Below are positions 1 to 8,645 of a stretch of DNA of 64,000 nucleotides, one piece after another. Position 1 is the stretch's first letter. The number at the start of each line of letters is the position of its first letter. Both the position numbers and the translations under genes were made by a program. The stretch spans positions 1 to 64,000 of the forward strand of contig JAKPTE010000017.1 in assembly GCA_029571215.1 (NCBI GenBank), given 5' to 3'. The notes beneath the pieces are model-generated. The model had not been told where the DNA came from. It saw nothing but the letters and a program-made list of their open reading frames with translations, and ran no database searches. Source of the DNA: Bacteroidota bacterium (GTDB taxonomy: Bacteria; Bacteroidota; Bacteroidia; Bacteroidales; JAAYUG01).

Positions 1-76
1 AGTCATTTTTACGGTCACAGGCCAATACCAGGATGGCCAGAAAAAAAGCTGCTATTACTGAATTGAATTTATTCAT
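1..76 (-). CDS. Lipoprotein, N-terminal piece cut by the window edge
   Basis: Reads on the minus strand from an ATG at 76 off the left edge, so only 25 residues are visible. They form a lipoprotein signal: a short polar start, a hydrophobic stretch and a lipobox LVLAC with the acceptor Cys at residue 20, then the charged residues DRKND. The mature protein should therefore be a lipid-anchored envelope protein. Its function cannot be judged from this piece. It follows the DUF5009 gene by 90 bp on the same strand and may be the last visible member of that gene run. Confidence 0.6.
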   Translation of the reverse strand, partial: MNKFNSVIAAFFLAILVLACDRKND

Positions 77-166
77 GTCTGGATTTTATCTTCTATTAAA
101 GTTACAAAAAAACCAGACAAACAGCGATAAAGGCATTTAACAATTATTAGCCGGCAGAAGCTGTTA

Positions 167-1285
167 TCAAATCTTTACAAAAATTTTTCTCTTGTAAAAA
201 AAGTAAAGCACCAGCCAGCACACCAGGGTATAGGTAAGACCGTCGGCCAATGTTCTCCATGCTTCAGGCAGATGGTTTATCAGGCCCTCAAAAAAGAAAT
301 TTCTCACACACCAAAGACAGAGCATAGGCTGCATAAGGTAACTCACGATGGAGTTCATACCGATGACCTGGAAGAAGAACGCCCATTTTTTCTTACCCCA
401 TGCATCGATAATGAGATAGAATATTCCGAGGAGAATAAGGCTCCACCCACCGGCATAAACAACAAAAGAGCTGGTCCACAGTTTTTTGTTCACGGGAAAT
501 ACATTATGCCAGAGCCGGCCAATAAGGAGGGCCACAATGCCGGCAACCAGAATAGCGATGCCCTTTTGCACTGGCTTTGGAAGGCGTTTTTCGTCACGCA
601 GGAAATCGCCGGTGAGGGCCCCCAGCAATGCGGTTCCGACAGCCGGGATGGCGGAGAGGATTCCTTCCGGATCGAAGTAGTTCTGTTCATATAGCCAGCC
701 AGGCAACAGAAGTCTGTCGATATATCCAACAAGGTTCCCTTCCCATGAGAGGTCACCGGCCCTGAAACCTGGTGCCGGAATCAAAGTCATGATAGCCCAA
801 TATCCCAGCAGAATGACAACAAACCATATCCACCGCCATGTACGGTTGGCATAAAGGACGATTATGGCAGCAAAAAACCATCCGATACCGATGCGGCCCA
901 GGACGCTGGCAACGCGGATGTGTCCGAAATTGAGCCGCAGAAGTCCGTTGTAAATCATTCCCAGGAAGATCAGAAGAATAAGCCTCGTAACCATATGTTT
1001 CCATATCTGCAGGCCCGTATCGCCCCTTTCCTTCCTTTTAGCCATGGAAAAAGGAAGGGAAACTCCTGCTATAAACAGAAACAGCGGAAATATCATATCA
1101 TAAAAAGCAAATCCGTGCCAGGAAACATGTTCCATCTGACGGGCAGCTGCCTCAAGGAAGGGCCAGCCTGTAAGCGTTGCCAAACCGATAATGATGGTAT
1201 TTCCACCCATTATCCATAGCATATCGAAGCCACGCAGGGCATCCAGGGAAGCCACACGACCGGTTTTGTTTGTTGGTTCATTCAT
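167..1285 (-). CDS. DUF5009 / heparan-alpha-glucosaminide N-acetyltransferase-like membrane protein
   Basis: A polytopic inner-membrane protein of 372 residues with about ten hydrophobic segments. It belongs to the COG4299 family, related to lysosomal HGSNAT and bacterial NagX, which are thought to move an acetyl group across the membrane onto amino sugars. Family marks are the N-terminal SLDALRGFD (residues 13-21), the loop HVSWHGFAFYD followed by FPLFLFIAG, and a DPEG motif near residue 205 that precedes another helix. It starts at an ATG soon after the creatininase-like gene on the same strand, which places it in a glycan-use block headed by GH127. The substrate is not known. A paralogue lies at 18204-19298. 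Confidence 0.85.
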   Translation of the reverse strand: MNEPTNKTGRVASLDALRGFDMLWIMGGNTIIIGLATLTGWPFLEAAARQMEHVSWHGFAFYDMIFPLFLFIAGVSLPFSMAKRKERGDTGLQIWKHMVTRLILLIFLGMIYNGLLRLNFGHIRVASVLGRIGIGWFFAAIIVLYANRTWRWIWFVVILLGYWAIMTLIPAPGFRAGDLSWEGNLVGYIDRLLLPGWLYEQNYFDPEGILSAIPAVGTALLGALTGDFLRDEKRLPKPVQKGIAILVAGIVALLIGRLWHNVFPVNKKLWTSSFVVYAGGWSLILLGIFYLIIDAWGKKKWAFFFQVIGMNSIVSYLMQPMLCLWCVRNFFFEGLINHLPEAWRTLADGLTYTLVCWLVLYFFYKRKIFVKI

Positions 1286-1357
1286 AGGAAGAAAGGTTTA
1301 TTGTTTGGTTGCTGAATGGTCAGGGATAATTTATTTCGTGTTTTACTCTATTCCTCG

Positions 1358-2257
1358 TTATTTCGATTTCGTCGGGTTGGATGTTTCTTTCTGGTACTGC
1401 TCCTGCAGTTTTCTGAGCGTGGAATCCTCTTTCACCTGCCGGAGGGCTTTGGCCAGGTGCTTTACCTGGATATCCACCAGCATTTTTCCCAGCTGGGCAT
1501 TGGCGTATTGGGCATCGCCGGCATAATGGTTGGGGAAGCGGGCGTACCACCAGAGGGCAGTGAAAAAGTCGGGCAGATTGTTCAGGCGGGCCTGGTCATT
1601 TCCGCTTTCTGATTTCACTGCATCCAGTTTTACCAGGTCAGGACGGATGGCAAGCATTTCGGAAGTTTCCCGCTCACCGGCATGCATTTCTTCCACTTTC
1701 GATTTTACCAGTTTTTCTGCCGGAGCCATTTCTGAATCGGGAATCTGCGGTTCGTACAAAAAAAGCTGGTAGGGATGAGCTTCCGCATTCTGACAGAAAA
1801 CAAAATAGTGCAGAAAATCGTTGTTTCCACCATGTCCGTTCACCAGCACAATTTTGGAAAATCCGTTTCGCGCCAGTTCATTGCAAGTTTCCTGCAACAG
1901 TTTCCATGTGAGTTCAGGACTGTATGCAATGGTTCCGGGCTGGTGCTTTGCTTCATTGATCTGTCCGAAATAGTACTCCGGAAAAACGACGGCATACTCC
2001 ATTTTGGCAGCATTAACGGCCAGGTTTCGGGCTGCAATAAGGTCGGTACCCAGTGGCATGTGGGGCCCGTGCTTTTCCATAATACCCAGAGGAATGATGC
2101 ATACCCCTTCTGATTTCTCAACTGCCTTTACAAAATCAGGCGCGGTAAGTTCTTCATACTTTACCGGAAGTAAACCATCCGTTTTTGTCTGCGTTTGCGC
2201 CAAACCCAACCGGGCAATAGCAGACAGGAGAACCATGATAAATACAACTTTTTTCAT
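1358..2257 (-). CDS. Exported creatininase-family hydrolase
   Basis: A 299-residue protein with an N-terminal signal peptide ending near residue 20 (RLGLA-Q), followed by a creatininase/creatinine amidohydrolase fold. The family's metal-binding residues are all present: E61 and H63 in the MEKHGPH segment, D72 in PLGTD, H142 in the VNGHGGNND motif, and E195 in GERETSE. Family members hydrolyse cyclic or linear amides with two metal ions. The substrate of exported Bacteroidota members is unclear, so creatinine itself should not be assumed. It sits between GH127 (55 bp upstream) and DUF5009 (72 bp downstream) on one strand, which suggests a role in processing a modified sugar or its amide. Confidence 0.85.
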   Translation of the reverse strand: MKKVVFIMVLLSAIARLGLAQTQTKTDGLLPVKYEELTAPDFVKAVEKSEGVCIIPLGIMEKHGPHMPLGTDLIAARNLAVNAAKMEYAVVFPEYYFGQINEAKHQPGTIAYSPELTWKLLQETCNELARNGFSKIVLVNGHGGNNDFLHYFVFCQNAEAHPYQLFLYEPQIPDSEMAPAEKLVKSKVEEMHAGERETSEMLAIRPDLVKLDAVKSESGNDQARLNNLPDFFTALWWYARFPNHYAGDAQYANAQLGKMLVDIQVKHLAKALRQVKEDSTLRKLQEQYQKETSNPTKSK

Positions 2258-2312
2258 ACAGCATGAATTTTGGGATTTGTTTTTTTCAATGGCAACATAG
2301 TATATCGCATTT

Positions 2313-4286
2313 TTATTGTCCTGGCTGGCTTTCTGTTCTCATGAACCATACCTTCATCGGATTGCAGCCACGATTTGACCAGGCATAGTAGGGAATAAGT
2401 TGCACACCTCTTGTACCGGTTTTTCTGCCGGTAATTACTGCACTGCCTTTAAGGACAAGAATTCCTTTCAGCAGTTCAGGTTTCCATACAGGTTCAAATT
2501 CAGCATCTTCCGGGATGGACACATTTTCGAGGCTGAACGGATTATCTGCTCCTTCGGCACAATATACAATTGGTCCGCGTTCGATCGCCAGTTTTCCGCT
2601 ATCATCTTTCACCTGCGGGTTAGCAATTACCTTTCGCACGGCCATAGGGAATTCGAATTCAGCAACATCCCCATCTTTCCAGGGATAATTCAGCAGCATA
2701 TAACCATTTGAAAAGACTGTTGCAGCCGGTTGGCCATTGATTAAAACCTGGGTATTGGCATCAAAGGAATTGAGATAAGAATAGAGATCTCCCGGAAGTG
2801 GTTTCCCCTGCACCCATCCCGGAACACGGACAGCAAGAATAGTTTTCATGCCGGGGGCAGGATGGAGAGTGAGCTTCACTTTCCCGTCCCATGGGTAACG
2901 CGTTTCCTGCTCCAGTACAAGCGCATTGTTGCCCATTACTATTGTTGCACGGCTGCTGATAAAGAGATTGACATACACGGTATCTTTGCGGAAGGCATAA
3001 ATATACCCCGGAACAGAAGGAATAAAACGTGCCAGGTTAGAAGGGCAACAGGAGCAGTCGAACCATTCCTGGCGTGTACAGGAACCCATGTTGAAAGGAG
3101 TTTTTCCGTCTGATTCAAGCGGATTCGGATAAAAGAATTTGGTACCATCAAGCGAATAGCCTGAAATAACACCGTTGTAAAGGGATCGTTCCAGTACATC
3201 AATGTATTTGCTGTCGCCGTGCAGAAGAAACATTCGCTGGTTCCAGAGCACGTTGGCAATGGCGGCGCAGGTTTCGGCATATGCCGTATCATTGGGCAAA
3301 GCATAGGCCGGGCCGAAGGCTTCCCATGTGGGCCAGGCTCCCACTCCTCCGGTGATATAGATTTTCCGGTACACTACGTCTTCCCAAAGTCTGTCCATGT
3401 GTTTCAGATATGCTTTATCGTTCATAATGGCTGCAATGTCAGTAGCTCCAGCATACAGGTACAATGCCCTTACGGCATGGCCAACTGCTTCATCCTGTTC
3501 CAGCAACGGTTTGTGGGTAAGGATATATTCCCTGTAATATTTCGGATTTGCACCAGGATCCTTTTTCCCTCTCTGATCGACAAAAAACCGGGCCAGTTCA
3601 AGGTATTTTTTGTTACCGGTGGCGCGGTACAGTTTAACAAGACCGATCTCTGTTTCCGGATGTCCGGGAGTAATATGGAGTTTATCAGGACCAAACGTAT
3701 TGACCAGAAGATTGGCATTTTTTATTGCCACATCAAGCAGGGTGCGCTTTCCGGTGGCCTGATAATGCGCTACCGCAGCTTCATAAAAATGGCCTACATT
3801 ATAGAGCTCGTGGCTGCCGAGCGGGTCCCTCTCCCACCGGTTTTTGGCCCAGGAACTGTCGGGATTGATGGTACGCATGGTATATAAATAGCCATCCGGT
3901 TCCTGGGCTTTAGCAATCAGGTTTGCCAGCGAATCCAGATACGCTTCCAGTTTCGGATCCGGATGAGTGGCCAGCGAATAAGCAGCTCCTTCAATAATTT
4001 TATACACATCAGAATCGTCATAACCGTATTTTGAGCAAAACTTACCCGGTATAACCTTACCGGCCACGGCAAAGTTAGCGATGCGCCCGGTTTCTTCACT
4101 TTTCCGGAAAGCGAAAGGAATGGTTACGGTCCGGTTCGTTTCAATCTTCGGAAGCCAGAAACTGTCAGTTACCTGAACCTGAGTGAAAGGAACAGGTTGA
4201 ATCGGGTAATCTCCTGCTGAAGGTTTTCTGCATCCGGTAATTACCAATGAAAACACAAAGGGCAAACAAACAAGAATATTTCTCAT
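2313..4286 (-). CDS. GH127 beta-L-arabinofuranosidase-like lipoprotein
   Basis: A 657-residue glycoside hydrolase of family 127 (formerly DUF1680), whose characterised members release beta-L-arabinofuranose with a cysteine nucleophile held by zinc. The zinc and catalytic residues are visible: E338 and C340 in YAETC, and a CSCC cluster at 411-414 just before PSNLAR. Other family blocks are GRIANF and the DGYLYT loop. The chosen start, ATG at 4286, gives a lipoprotein signal (VITGC, Cys 19). A TTG two codons earlier is also open. It leads a minus-strand run and diverges, over 92 bp, from the sugar transporter at 4379. Other GH127 specificities exist, so arabinose is inferred. Confidence 0.88.
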   Translation of the reverse strand: MRNILVCLPFVFSLVITGCRKPSAGDYPIQPVPFTQVQVTDSFWLPKIETNRTVTIPFAFRKSEETGRIANFAVAGKVIPGKFCSKYGYDDSDVYKIIEGAAYSLATHPDPKLEAYLDSLANLIAKAQEPDGYLYTMRTINPDSSWAKNRWERDPLGSHELYNVGHFYEAAVAHYQATGKRTLLDVAIKNANLLVNTFGPDKLHITPGHPETEIGLVKLYRATGNKKYLELARFFVDQRGKKDPGANPKYYREYILTHKPLLEQDEAVGHAVRALYLYAGATDIAAIMNDKAYLKHMDRLWEDVVYRKIYITGGVGAWPTWEAFGPAYALPNDTAYAETCAAIANVLWNQRMFLLHGDSKYIDVLERSLYNGVISGYSLDGTKFFYPNPLESDGKTPFNMGSCTRQEWFDCSCCPSNLARFIPSVPGYIYAFRKDTVYVNLFISSRATIVMGNNALVLEQETRYPWDGKVKLTLHPAPGMKTILAVRVPGWVQGKPLPGDLYSYLNSFDANTQVLINGQPAATVFSNGYMLLNYPWKDGDVAEFEFPMAVRKVIANPQVKDDSGKLAIERGPIVYCAEGADNPFSLENVSIPEDAEFEPVWKPELLKGILVLKGSAVITGRKTGTRGVQLIPYYAWSNRGCNPMKVWFMRTESQPGQ

Positions 4287-4378
4287 ACTCAAATGGAATT
4301 TGGAAGAGCCAAATTAATATTTTATTGGATTTTTCAATAATTTCATATTTATTTGAAACAATAACCAACCTAACTAAT

Positions 4379-5803
4379 ATGAGTAAACTGACCCTGAAAG
4401 AAAAGCTCGGATATAGTGCCGGCGAAATAGGAAGCACCATCAGCTGGCAGGGAATGATGTTCTTCCTTGGATTTTTTTATACGGATATTTTCGGACTTCC
4501 TGCCATCACAGCCGGATATCTGCTGTTTCTGCCGCGTTTTTTTGACGCATTTGTAGACCCGATTGTGGGAGTGATTGCCGATAGAACCAATACCCGCTGG
4601 GGTAAGTTCAGACCTTATATTCTCTGGTTTTTTATACCCTACAGTCTGCTGATGGTTCTTATGTACGTTACGCCCAATTTCAGTCTTACGGGGAAAACGA
4701 TCTATGCTTATGTAACGTACATACTGATGATGATCATTTACTCCCTGATTATGACACCCTACAATGCTTTGGGAGGAGTCATAACCAACGACCATATTGA
4801 CCGTACCAGCCTGCAGAGTTACCGTTTTCTGATGGCTTTTGTAGGAGGACTGCTTATCCGGGGACTTACAAAACCTCTGGCCAATCTGTTCGGGGGAGGC
4901 TACAATCCGGCGAACGACATGCCTATGAATCCTCAGAAAGGCTTCATGCTTACGATGCTGGTTTTTGCCCTCATCAGTCTGGCGGCTTTTTATTTTACCT
5001 TCATTAGCACCAAGGAAAGGGTGGCCCCTCCTCCAAAACAGAGAACGCCTCTTCTTACTGACCTGAAAGATTTAATCAATAACCGACCCTGGATCATCCT
5101 GTTTTTTGTATCAACCCTGAATCTCATTTATGTGGGTGCATGGTCGGCTTCCATGGCATACTTTTTCAAGTACTATATGTCGGTTAAAACACTGAAAATA
5201 TTTGGGTTTAATACAGGATACGATTTATTTTCGGCGTTTAATGTATTTGGCTCCATCATCATCATTCTCGTTCTGGCCTTTCCTGTTTCCAACTGGCTGG
5301 CAAAACATTTCGGGAAAAGGAATACCCTTGTCGTCTGTTTTGGTCTGGTAGCCGCTTCCATAGCGGGTTTTTACTTGTGCAGACCCACGGATGCCGGACT
5401 GACACTGTTTTTTCAGTTTATCCAGTCGGCTGCTGCCGCACCCACGATGCCTTTGGTTTGGAGTATGTATGCTGATGCCGCTGATTATTCTGAATGGAAA
5501 AATAACCGTCGTGCCACAGGGCTGGTTTTCTCAGCTGTTGTGATGGGACAGAAAGCAGGTATAGCCCTTGGTTCCGCCATCACACTCTGGGTTTTGGGTA
5601 AAGCCGGCTATAACCAGGAAGTTATGCAGCAATCCGGTTCTGCACTTACCGCAATACGTTATTCGATGAGCCTTATACCGGGAGCTATAGCGTTGGTTAC
5701 AGCTTTGTTATGTATTTTCTATCCTCTTTCGAATGCCAAGATGGACCAGATACAGTCTGAGCTTTCCCGGCGCCGGCAACAGGACTCTTTGAATATATCC
5801 TAA
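4379..5803 (+). CDS. GPH-family (MelB-like) sugar:cation symporter
   Basis: A 474-residue MFS transporter of the glycoside-pentoside-hexuronide:cation symporter family, in the inner membrane, with twelve predicted helices. Family marks are the start LTLKEKLGYSAGEIG, the loop DPIVGVIADRTNTRWGKFRP, and a second-half motif in which AAAAPTMPLVWSMYADAADY resembles the MelB loop region. The frame is open for another 44 codons upstream, but those residues do not look like the family and overlap the divergent GH127 promoter region, so the ATG at 4379 was chosen. It probably imports the sugar freed by the divergent GH127 enzyme and is the first gene of a three-gene run with two dehydrogenases. Confidence 0.88.
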   Translation: MSKLTLKEKLGYSAGEIGSTISWQGMMFFLGFFYTDIFGLPAITAGYLLFLPRFFDAFVDPIVGVIADRTNTRWGKFRPYILWFFIPYSLLMVLMYVTPNFSLTGKTIYAYVTYILMMIIYSLIMTPYNALGGVITNDHIDRTSLQSYRFLMAFVGGLLIRGLTKPLANLFGGGYNPANDMPMNPQKGFMLTMLVFALISLAAFYFTFISTKERVAPPPKQRTPLLTDLKDLINNRPWIILFFVSTLNLIYVGAWSASMAYFFKYYMSVKTLKIFGFNTGYDLFSAFNVFGSIIIILVLAFPVSNWLAKHFGKRNTLVVCFGLVAASIAGFYLCRPTDAGLTLFFQFIQSAAAAPTMPLVWSMYADAADYSEWKNNRRATGLVFSAVVMGQKAGIALGSAITLWVLGKAGYNQEVMQQSGSALTAIRYSMSLIPGAIALVTALLCIFYPLSNAKMDQIQSELSRRRQQDSLNIS

Positions 5804-5815
5804 GAAGCTGCCGTT

Positions 5816-6835
5816 ATGAAAACGTATCGTGTTTGGGTTCCGGAAAAAAATAAAGCGGAACTATCGGAATTTGATTTTGATGAAAAAATAGAAAATCCTC
5901 ATGAAATTATCCTTAAAAACCTGTTTTCGCATGTAAGTGCAGGAACTGAGCTGGCATGTCTGGCTGGGACGGAAAGCTTCTTCACTATTCCCGGAGTTCC
6001 AGGTTATACTGCCGTGGCCGAAATTATTAAAAAGGGCGATCTTGTTCCCTTCCAGGTCGGAGATATTGTTTACACGTATGGTCCCCATGCCGGGTACTTC
6101 AAAATAAACATTACTGACCGATGGCATGGGGTATGTGTCAAAGTTCCGGACGGGTTGGCCCCCGACGTGGCATCCTTTACCCACATGGCCGGGATTGCCA
6201 TGACCGCAATCAGAGTATCGGATATAGAACTGGGCGATAAAGTGGCCGTAACTGGTCTTGGTGCCATTGGGATTCTGGCCGGCCAGCTTGCCCGGCTGCA
6301 GGGAGCCATGGTATTGGGCACCGATCCGGAAGAGTTCCGCCGCAAGCTTGCCCTGGAATGCGGAATTGATGTAGTAATCAACCCTCTGAAAATGAATCCT
6401 GTTGAAGAAGTCCGCAGAATTACCGGCGGCGAAGGTGTGACCACCCTTATCGAAGCTTCCGGAAATCCGGCAGCACTGCAATCAATGCTTGATGCCGTAG
6501 CACTGAACGGTGAAGTTATTCTTCTTGGTTCACCCCGAAATCCTTACGAAACAAATCTTACAGAAACCCTCCGGCATTTTCATCTTCTACCCTGGAACCA
6601 TTCCTTAAAAGGTGCACTTGAATTTATTTTCCCCACACAACCCATACCCTTTGCCAAACACAGCATTGAGCGGAATGCAGGTATCATCATGAACCTGATG
6701 AAGGAAGGAAAACTCAACATTGACCCCATCTATACCCATCGTCTCTCACCTTTCCATGCTGCCAAAGCCTATGAAGGGCTCAGAAACAAAAAAGATGAAT
6801 TTGTGGGGGTTGTTTTTGATTGGTCTCAGGTATAA
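5816..6835 (+). CDS. Zinc-type MDR-superfamily dehydrogenase
   Basis: A 339-residue medium-chain dehydrogenase/reductase. The nucleotide-binding motif GLGAIG is at residues 147-152, with an acidic residue (D170, GTDPEE) at the end of the second strand that suggests NAD rather than NADP. The usual catalytic zinc Cys in the first third is replaced: the segment reads SHVSAGTE, with Ser41 where Cys is expected. No four-Cys structural zinc lobe is present. It begins 12 bp after the transporter stop and is followed 2 bp later by a Gfo/Idh/MocA oxidoreductase. This pairing suggests stepwise oxidation or epimerisation of an imported sugar. The substrate cannot be named. Confidence 0.82.
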   Translation: MKTYRVWVPEKNKAELSEFDFDEKIENPHEIILKNLFSHVSAGTELACLAGTESFFTIPGVPGYTAVAEIIKKGDLVPFQVGDIVYTYGPHAGYFKINITDRWHGVCVKVPDGLAPDVASFTHMAGIAMTAIRVSDIELGDKVAVTGLGAIGILAGQLARLQGAMVLGTDPEEFRRKLALECGIDVVINPLKMNPVEEVRRITGGEGVTTLIEASGNPAALQSMLDAVALNGEVILLGSPRNPYETNLTETLRHFHLLPWNHSLKGALEFIFPTQPIPFAKHSIERNAGIIMNLMKEGKLNIDPIYTHRLSPFHAAKAYEGLRNKKDEFVGVVFDWSQV

Positions 6836-6837
6836 AA

Positions 6838-7914
6838 ATGCCAGCAATGAAAAAATACAACATCGGAATAATTGGTGCCGGCATGATTGCCGAAAAGCAC
6901 ATTCAGGCATTCCGAAAAACGGGAAGGGCCGAAATTATATGGGTAGCCCGGCAGGATAAATCGCGCCTGACGGAATTCACATCGCGTTACAACATACAGC
7001 ACGGCACGGCCGATTACCATGAACTGCTGGCTGACCCTGATGTGGAAGCCGTGGTCATAACATCTCCTCCTTACCTGCACCGCAACATGTTCATTGATTC
7101 ATTAAAGGCCGGAAAACACATATTGCTTGAAAAACCTGCTGCCATCAACCGGAAACAGCTTCATGAAATGCTGGAAGCACGGCATCGTTTTCCCTACCTG
7201 AAAGTACTTGACTGTTCCTGCCGTCATGCCCGTCTTCAGCCAAAATTCCGTTTTATCAGAGAATATATACGATCAGGGCAACTGGGTGAGGTTTATTTCA
7301 TTCATCATAACGGGTTGTTCAGGAACGGACGTCCGGGCATAGAATATCATCCTGGTGCCAAATGGTTTCTTAACAAGCAACTGGCCGGAGGCGGACCCAT
7401 GATTGACTGGGGAGTGTACGATCTGTCCTTTCATCTGGGTTTACTTGACGATTTACCGGAACTAAAGAAAGTACATCATGCATTTGTCGCATCCGGTTTG
7501 GATAAAAAAGACCCGGGAACTTCGGTATATGATGTCGAGGAACACGGAATGGCGCTTCTGGAATTCGACACCGGTCTGCGTTATTACTGGGAAAGAGCAG
7601 CCCATGCCAACGTGGAAGCACCCCATGAAACCCGGATATACGGAACCAAGGGTGGACTTAAATTTGCATTCTGCAGTTGGGATTCACCGCGGATTACCTT
7701 TTTTGATTCGGAAAATGAAGGAACAGGAAATGCCCGTCAGTTTGATACCGAAGTTGATATGCGCTCCCATATTGATGACGATTATGCCCTTGCTGAGCAC
7801 TTTATCAGGCTTCTCGACGGAAATGAAGAACCCATGATGCCCATAGAACGGGCAGCAAAGCACCTGGAAATCATTTTTAAGGTTTACGAAACAGCAGGAG
7901 TGAAATTACCCTGA
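6838..7914 (+). CDS. Gfo/Idh/MocA-family oxidoreductase
   Basis: A 358-residue NAD(P)-dependent sugar or inositol dehydrogenase. The Rossmann motif GIIGAGMIAEKH lies close to the N-terminus, the family EKP motif appears as LLEKPAA near residue 98, and the second half has the alpha/beta domain with GGGPMIDWGVYDL. The catalytic Lys is the one in EKP. Two Met codons, at 6838 and 6847, are possible starts. 6838 is used because it directly follows the previous stop at 6835, though MKKYNIGIIG from 6847 looks just as natural. It is the third gene of the transporter run and ends 4 bp before the convergent LytTR regulator. Confidence 0.87.
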   Translation: MPAMKKYNIGIIGAGMIAEKHIQAFRKTGRAEIIWVARQDKSRLTEFTSRYNIQHGTADYHELLADPDVEAVVITSPPYLHRNMFIDSLKAGKHILLEKPAAINRKQLHEMLEARHRFPYLKVLDCSCRHARLQPKFRFIREYIRSGQLGEVYFIHHNGLFRNGRPGIEYHPGAKWFLNKQLAGGGPMIDWGVYDLSFHLGLLDDLPELKKVHHAFVASGLDKKDPGTSVYDVEEHGMALLEFDTGLRYYWERAAHANVEAPHETRIYGTKGGLKFAFCSWDSPRITFFDSENEGTGNARQFDTEVDMRSHIDDDYALAEHFIRLLDGNEEPMMPIERAAKHLEIIFKVYETAGVKLP

Positions 7915-7918
7915 AACA

Positions 7919-8644
7919 TCAAAGGAAGTTCCTGTGCAGGAATTCTTCAAATTGCTCTTTGTACTGATCACCAACCGGTATTCGTACGTTTCCGAAAACT
8001 ATCCGTGAACGTTCGATGGTGTTTACATGTTCCAGATTAACAATAAAAGATCGGTGAACCCTCATGAACCGGCCGGAAGGAAGTTTCGATTCAATATTCT
8101 TCAGGGTAGATAAAGACAGTACAGGTTTGGCTTCCCCTTTCAGGAATACTTTCACATAATCCTTCAGGCCTTCAATATACAGTACTTCATTGAAGTTGAT
8201 GCGTCGCACTTTATATTCCGACTTAAGAAAAAGAAAATCTCCTGCCGATTCGGGCCTAGCGGCTTCTTTCCTTTCAAATTCAATAAGACGGCGTGCCTTC
8301 TGCGCAGCCTGCAGAAAATCTTCGTAAGTAAAGGGTTTCAAAAGATAATCCACTGCATTGAGCCGGTATCCCTCGAGAGCATAATTGGCGTATGCAGTGG
8401 TAAAGATAATTTTCGGACCATTCAGAAGCATCCGGGCCATCTGGGTTCCCGTCAGGTCAGGCATATGAATATCAAGAAAAACAAGTTCCACAGGTTCTTC
8501 GTTGAGAAATTCCATAGCTTCCACCGGGTTTTCAAATTCCTTTCTAAGATCCAGAAATGGGGTTTTCCGGATGTATCCGGTGATGAGTTGGAGTGCCAGA
8601 GGCTCGTCATCTACTGCAATAACCGGTATTTTTTCAGTGTTCAT
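7919..8644 (-). CDS. LytTR-type response regulator
   Basis: A 241-residue two-component regulator. The receiver domain (about 1-120) has the acidic pair D12-D13, the phosphate acceptor D58 in FLDIHMPD, T83 in FTTAYA and K103 in LLKPF. The LytTR DNA-binding domain spans about 139-238, with the family segments YIEGLKDYVKVF and FMRVHRSFIVNL. It would bind direct repeats upstream of target genes when phosphorylated by the LytS-type kinase encoded 1 bp upstream. Both are the last genes of the TolC/adaptor/ABC operon, so control of that efflux system, including autoregulation, is the natural inference. Confidence 0.93.
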   Translation of the reverse strand: MNTEKIPVIAVDDEPLALQLITGYIRKTPFLDLRKEFENPVEAMEFLNEEPVELVFLDIHMPDLTGTQMARMLLNGPKIIFTTAYANYALEGYRLNAVDYLLKPFTYEDFLQAAQKARRLIEFERKEAARPESAGDFLFLKSEYKVRRINFNEVLYIEGLKDYVKVFLKGEAKPVLSLSTLKNIESKLPSGRFMRVHRSFIVNLEHVNTIERSRIVFGNVRIPVGDQYKEQFEEFLHRNFL

Positions 8645-8645
8645 T

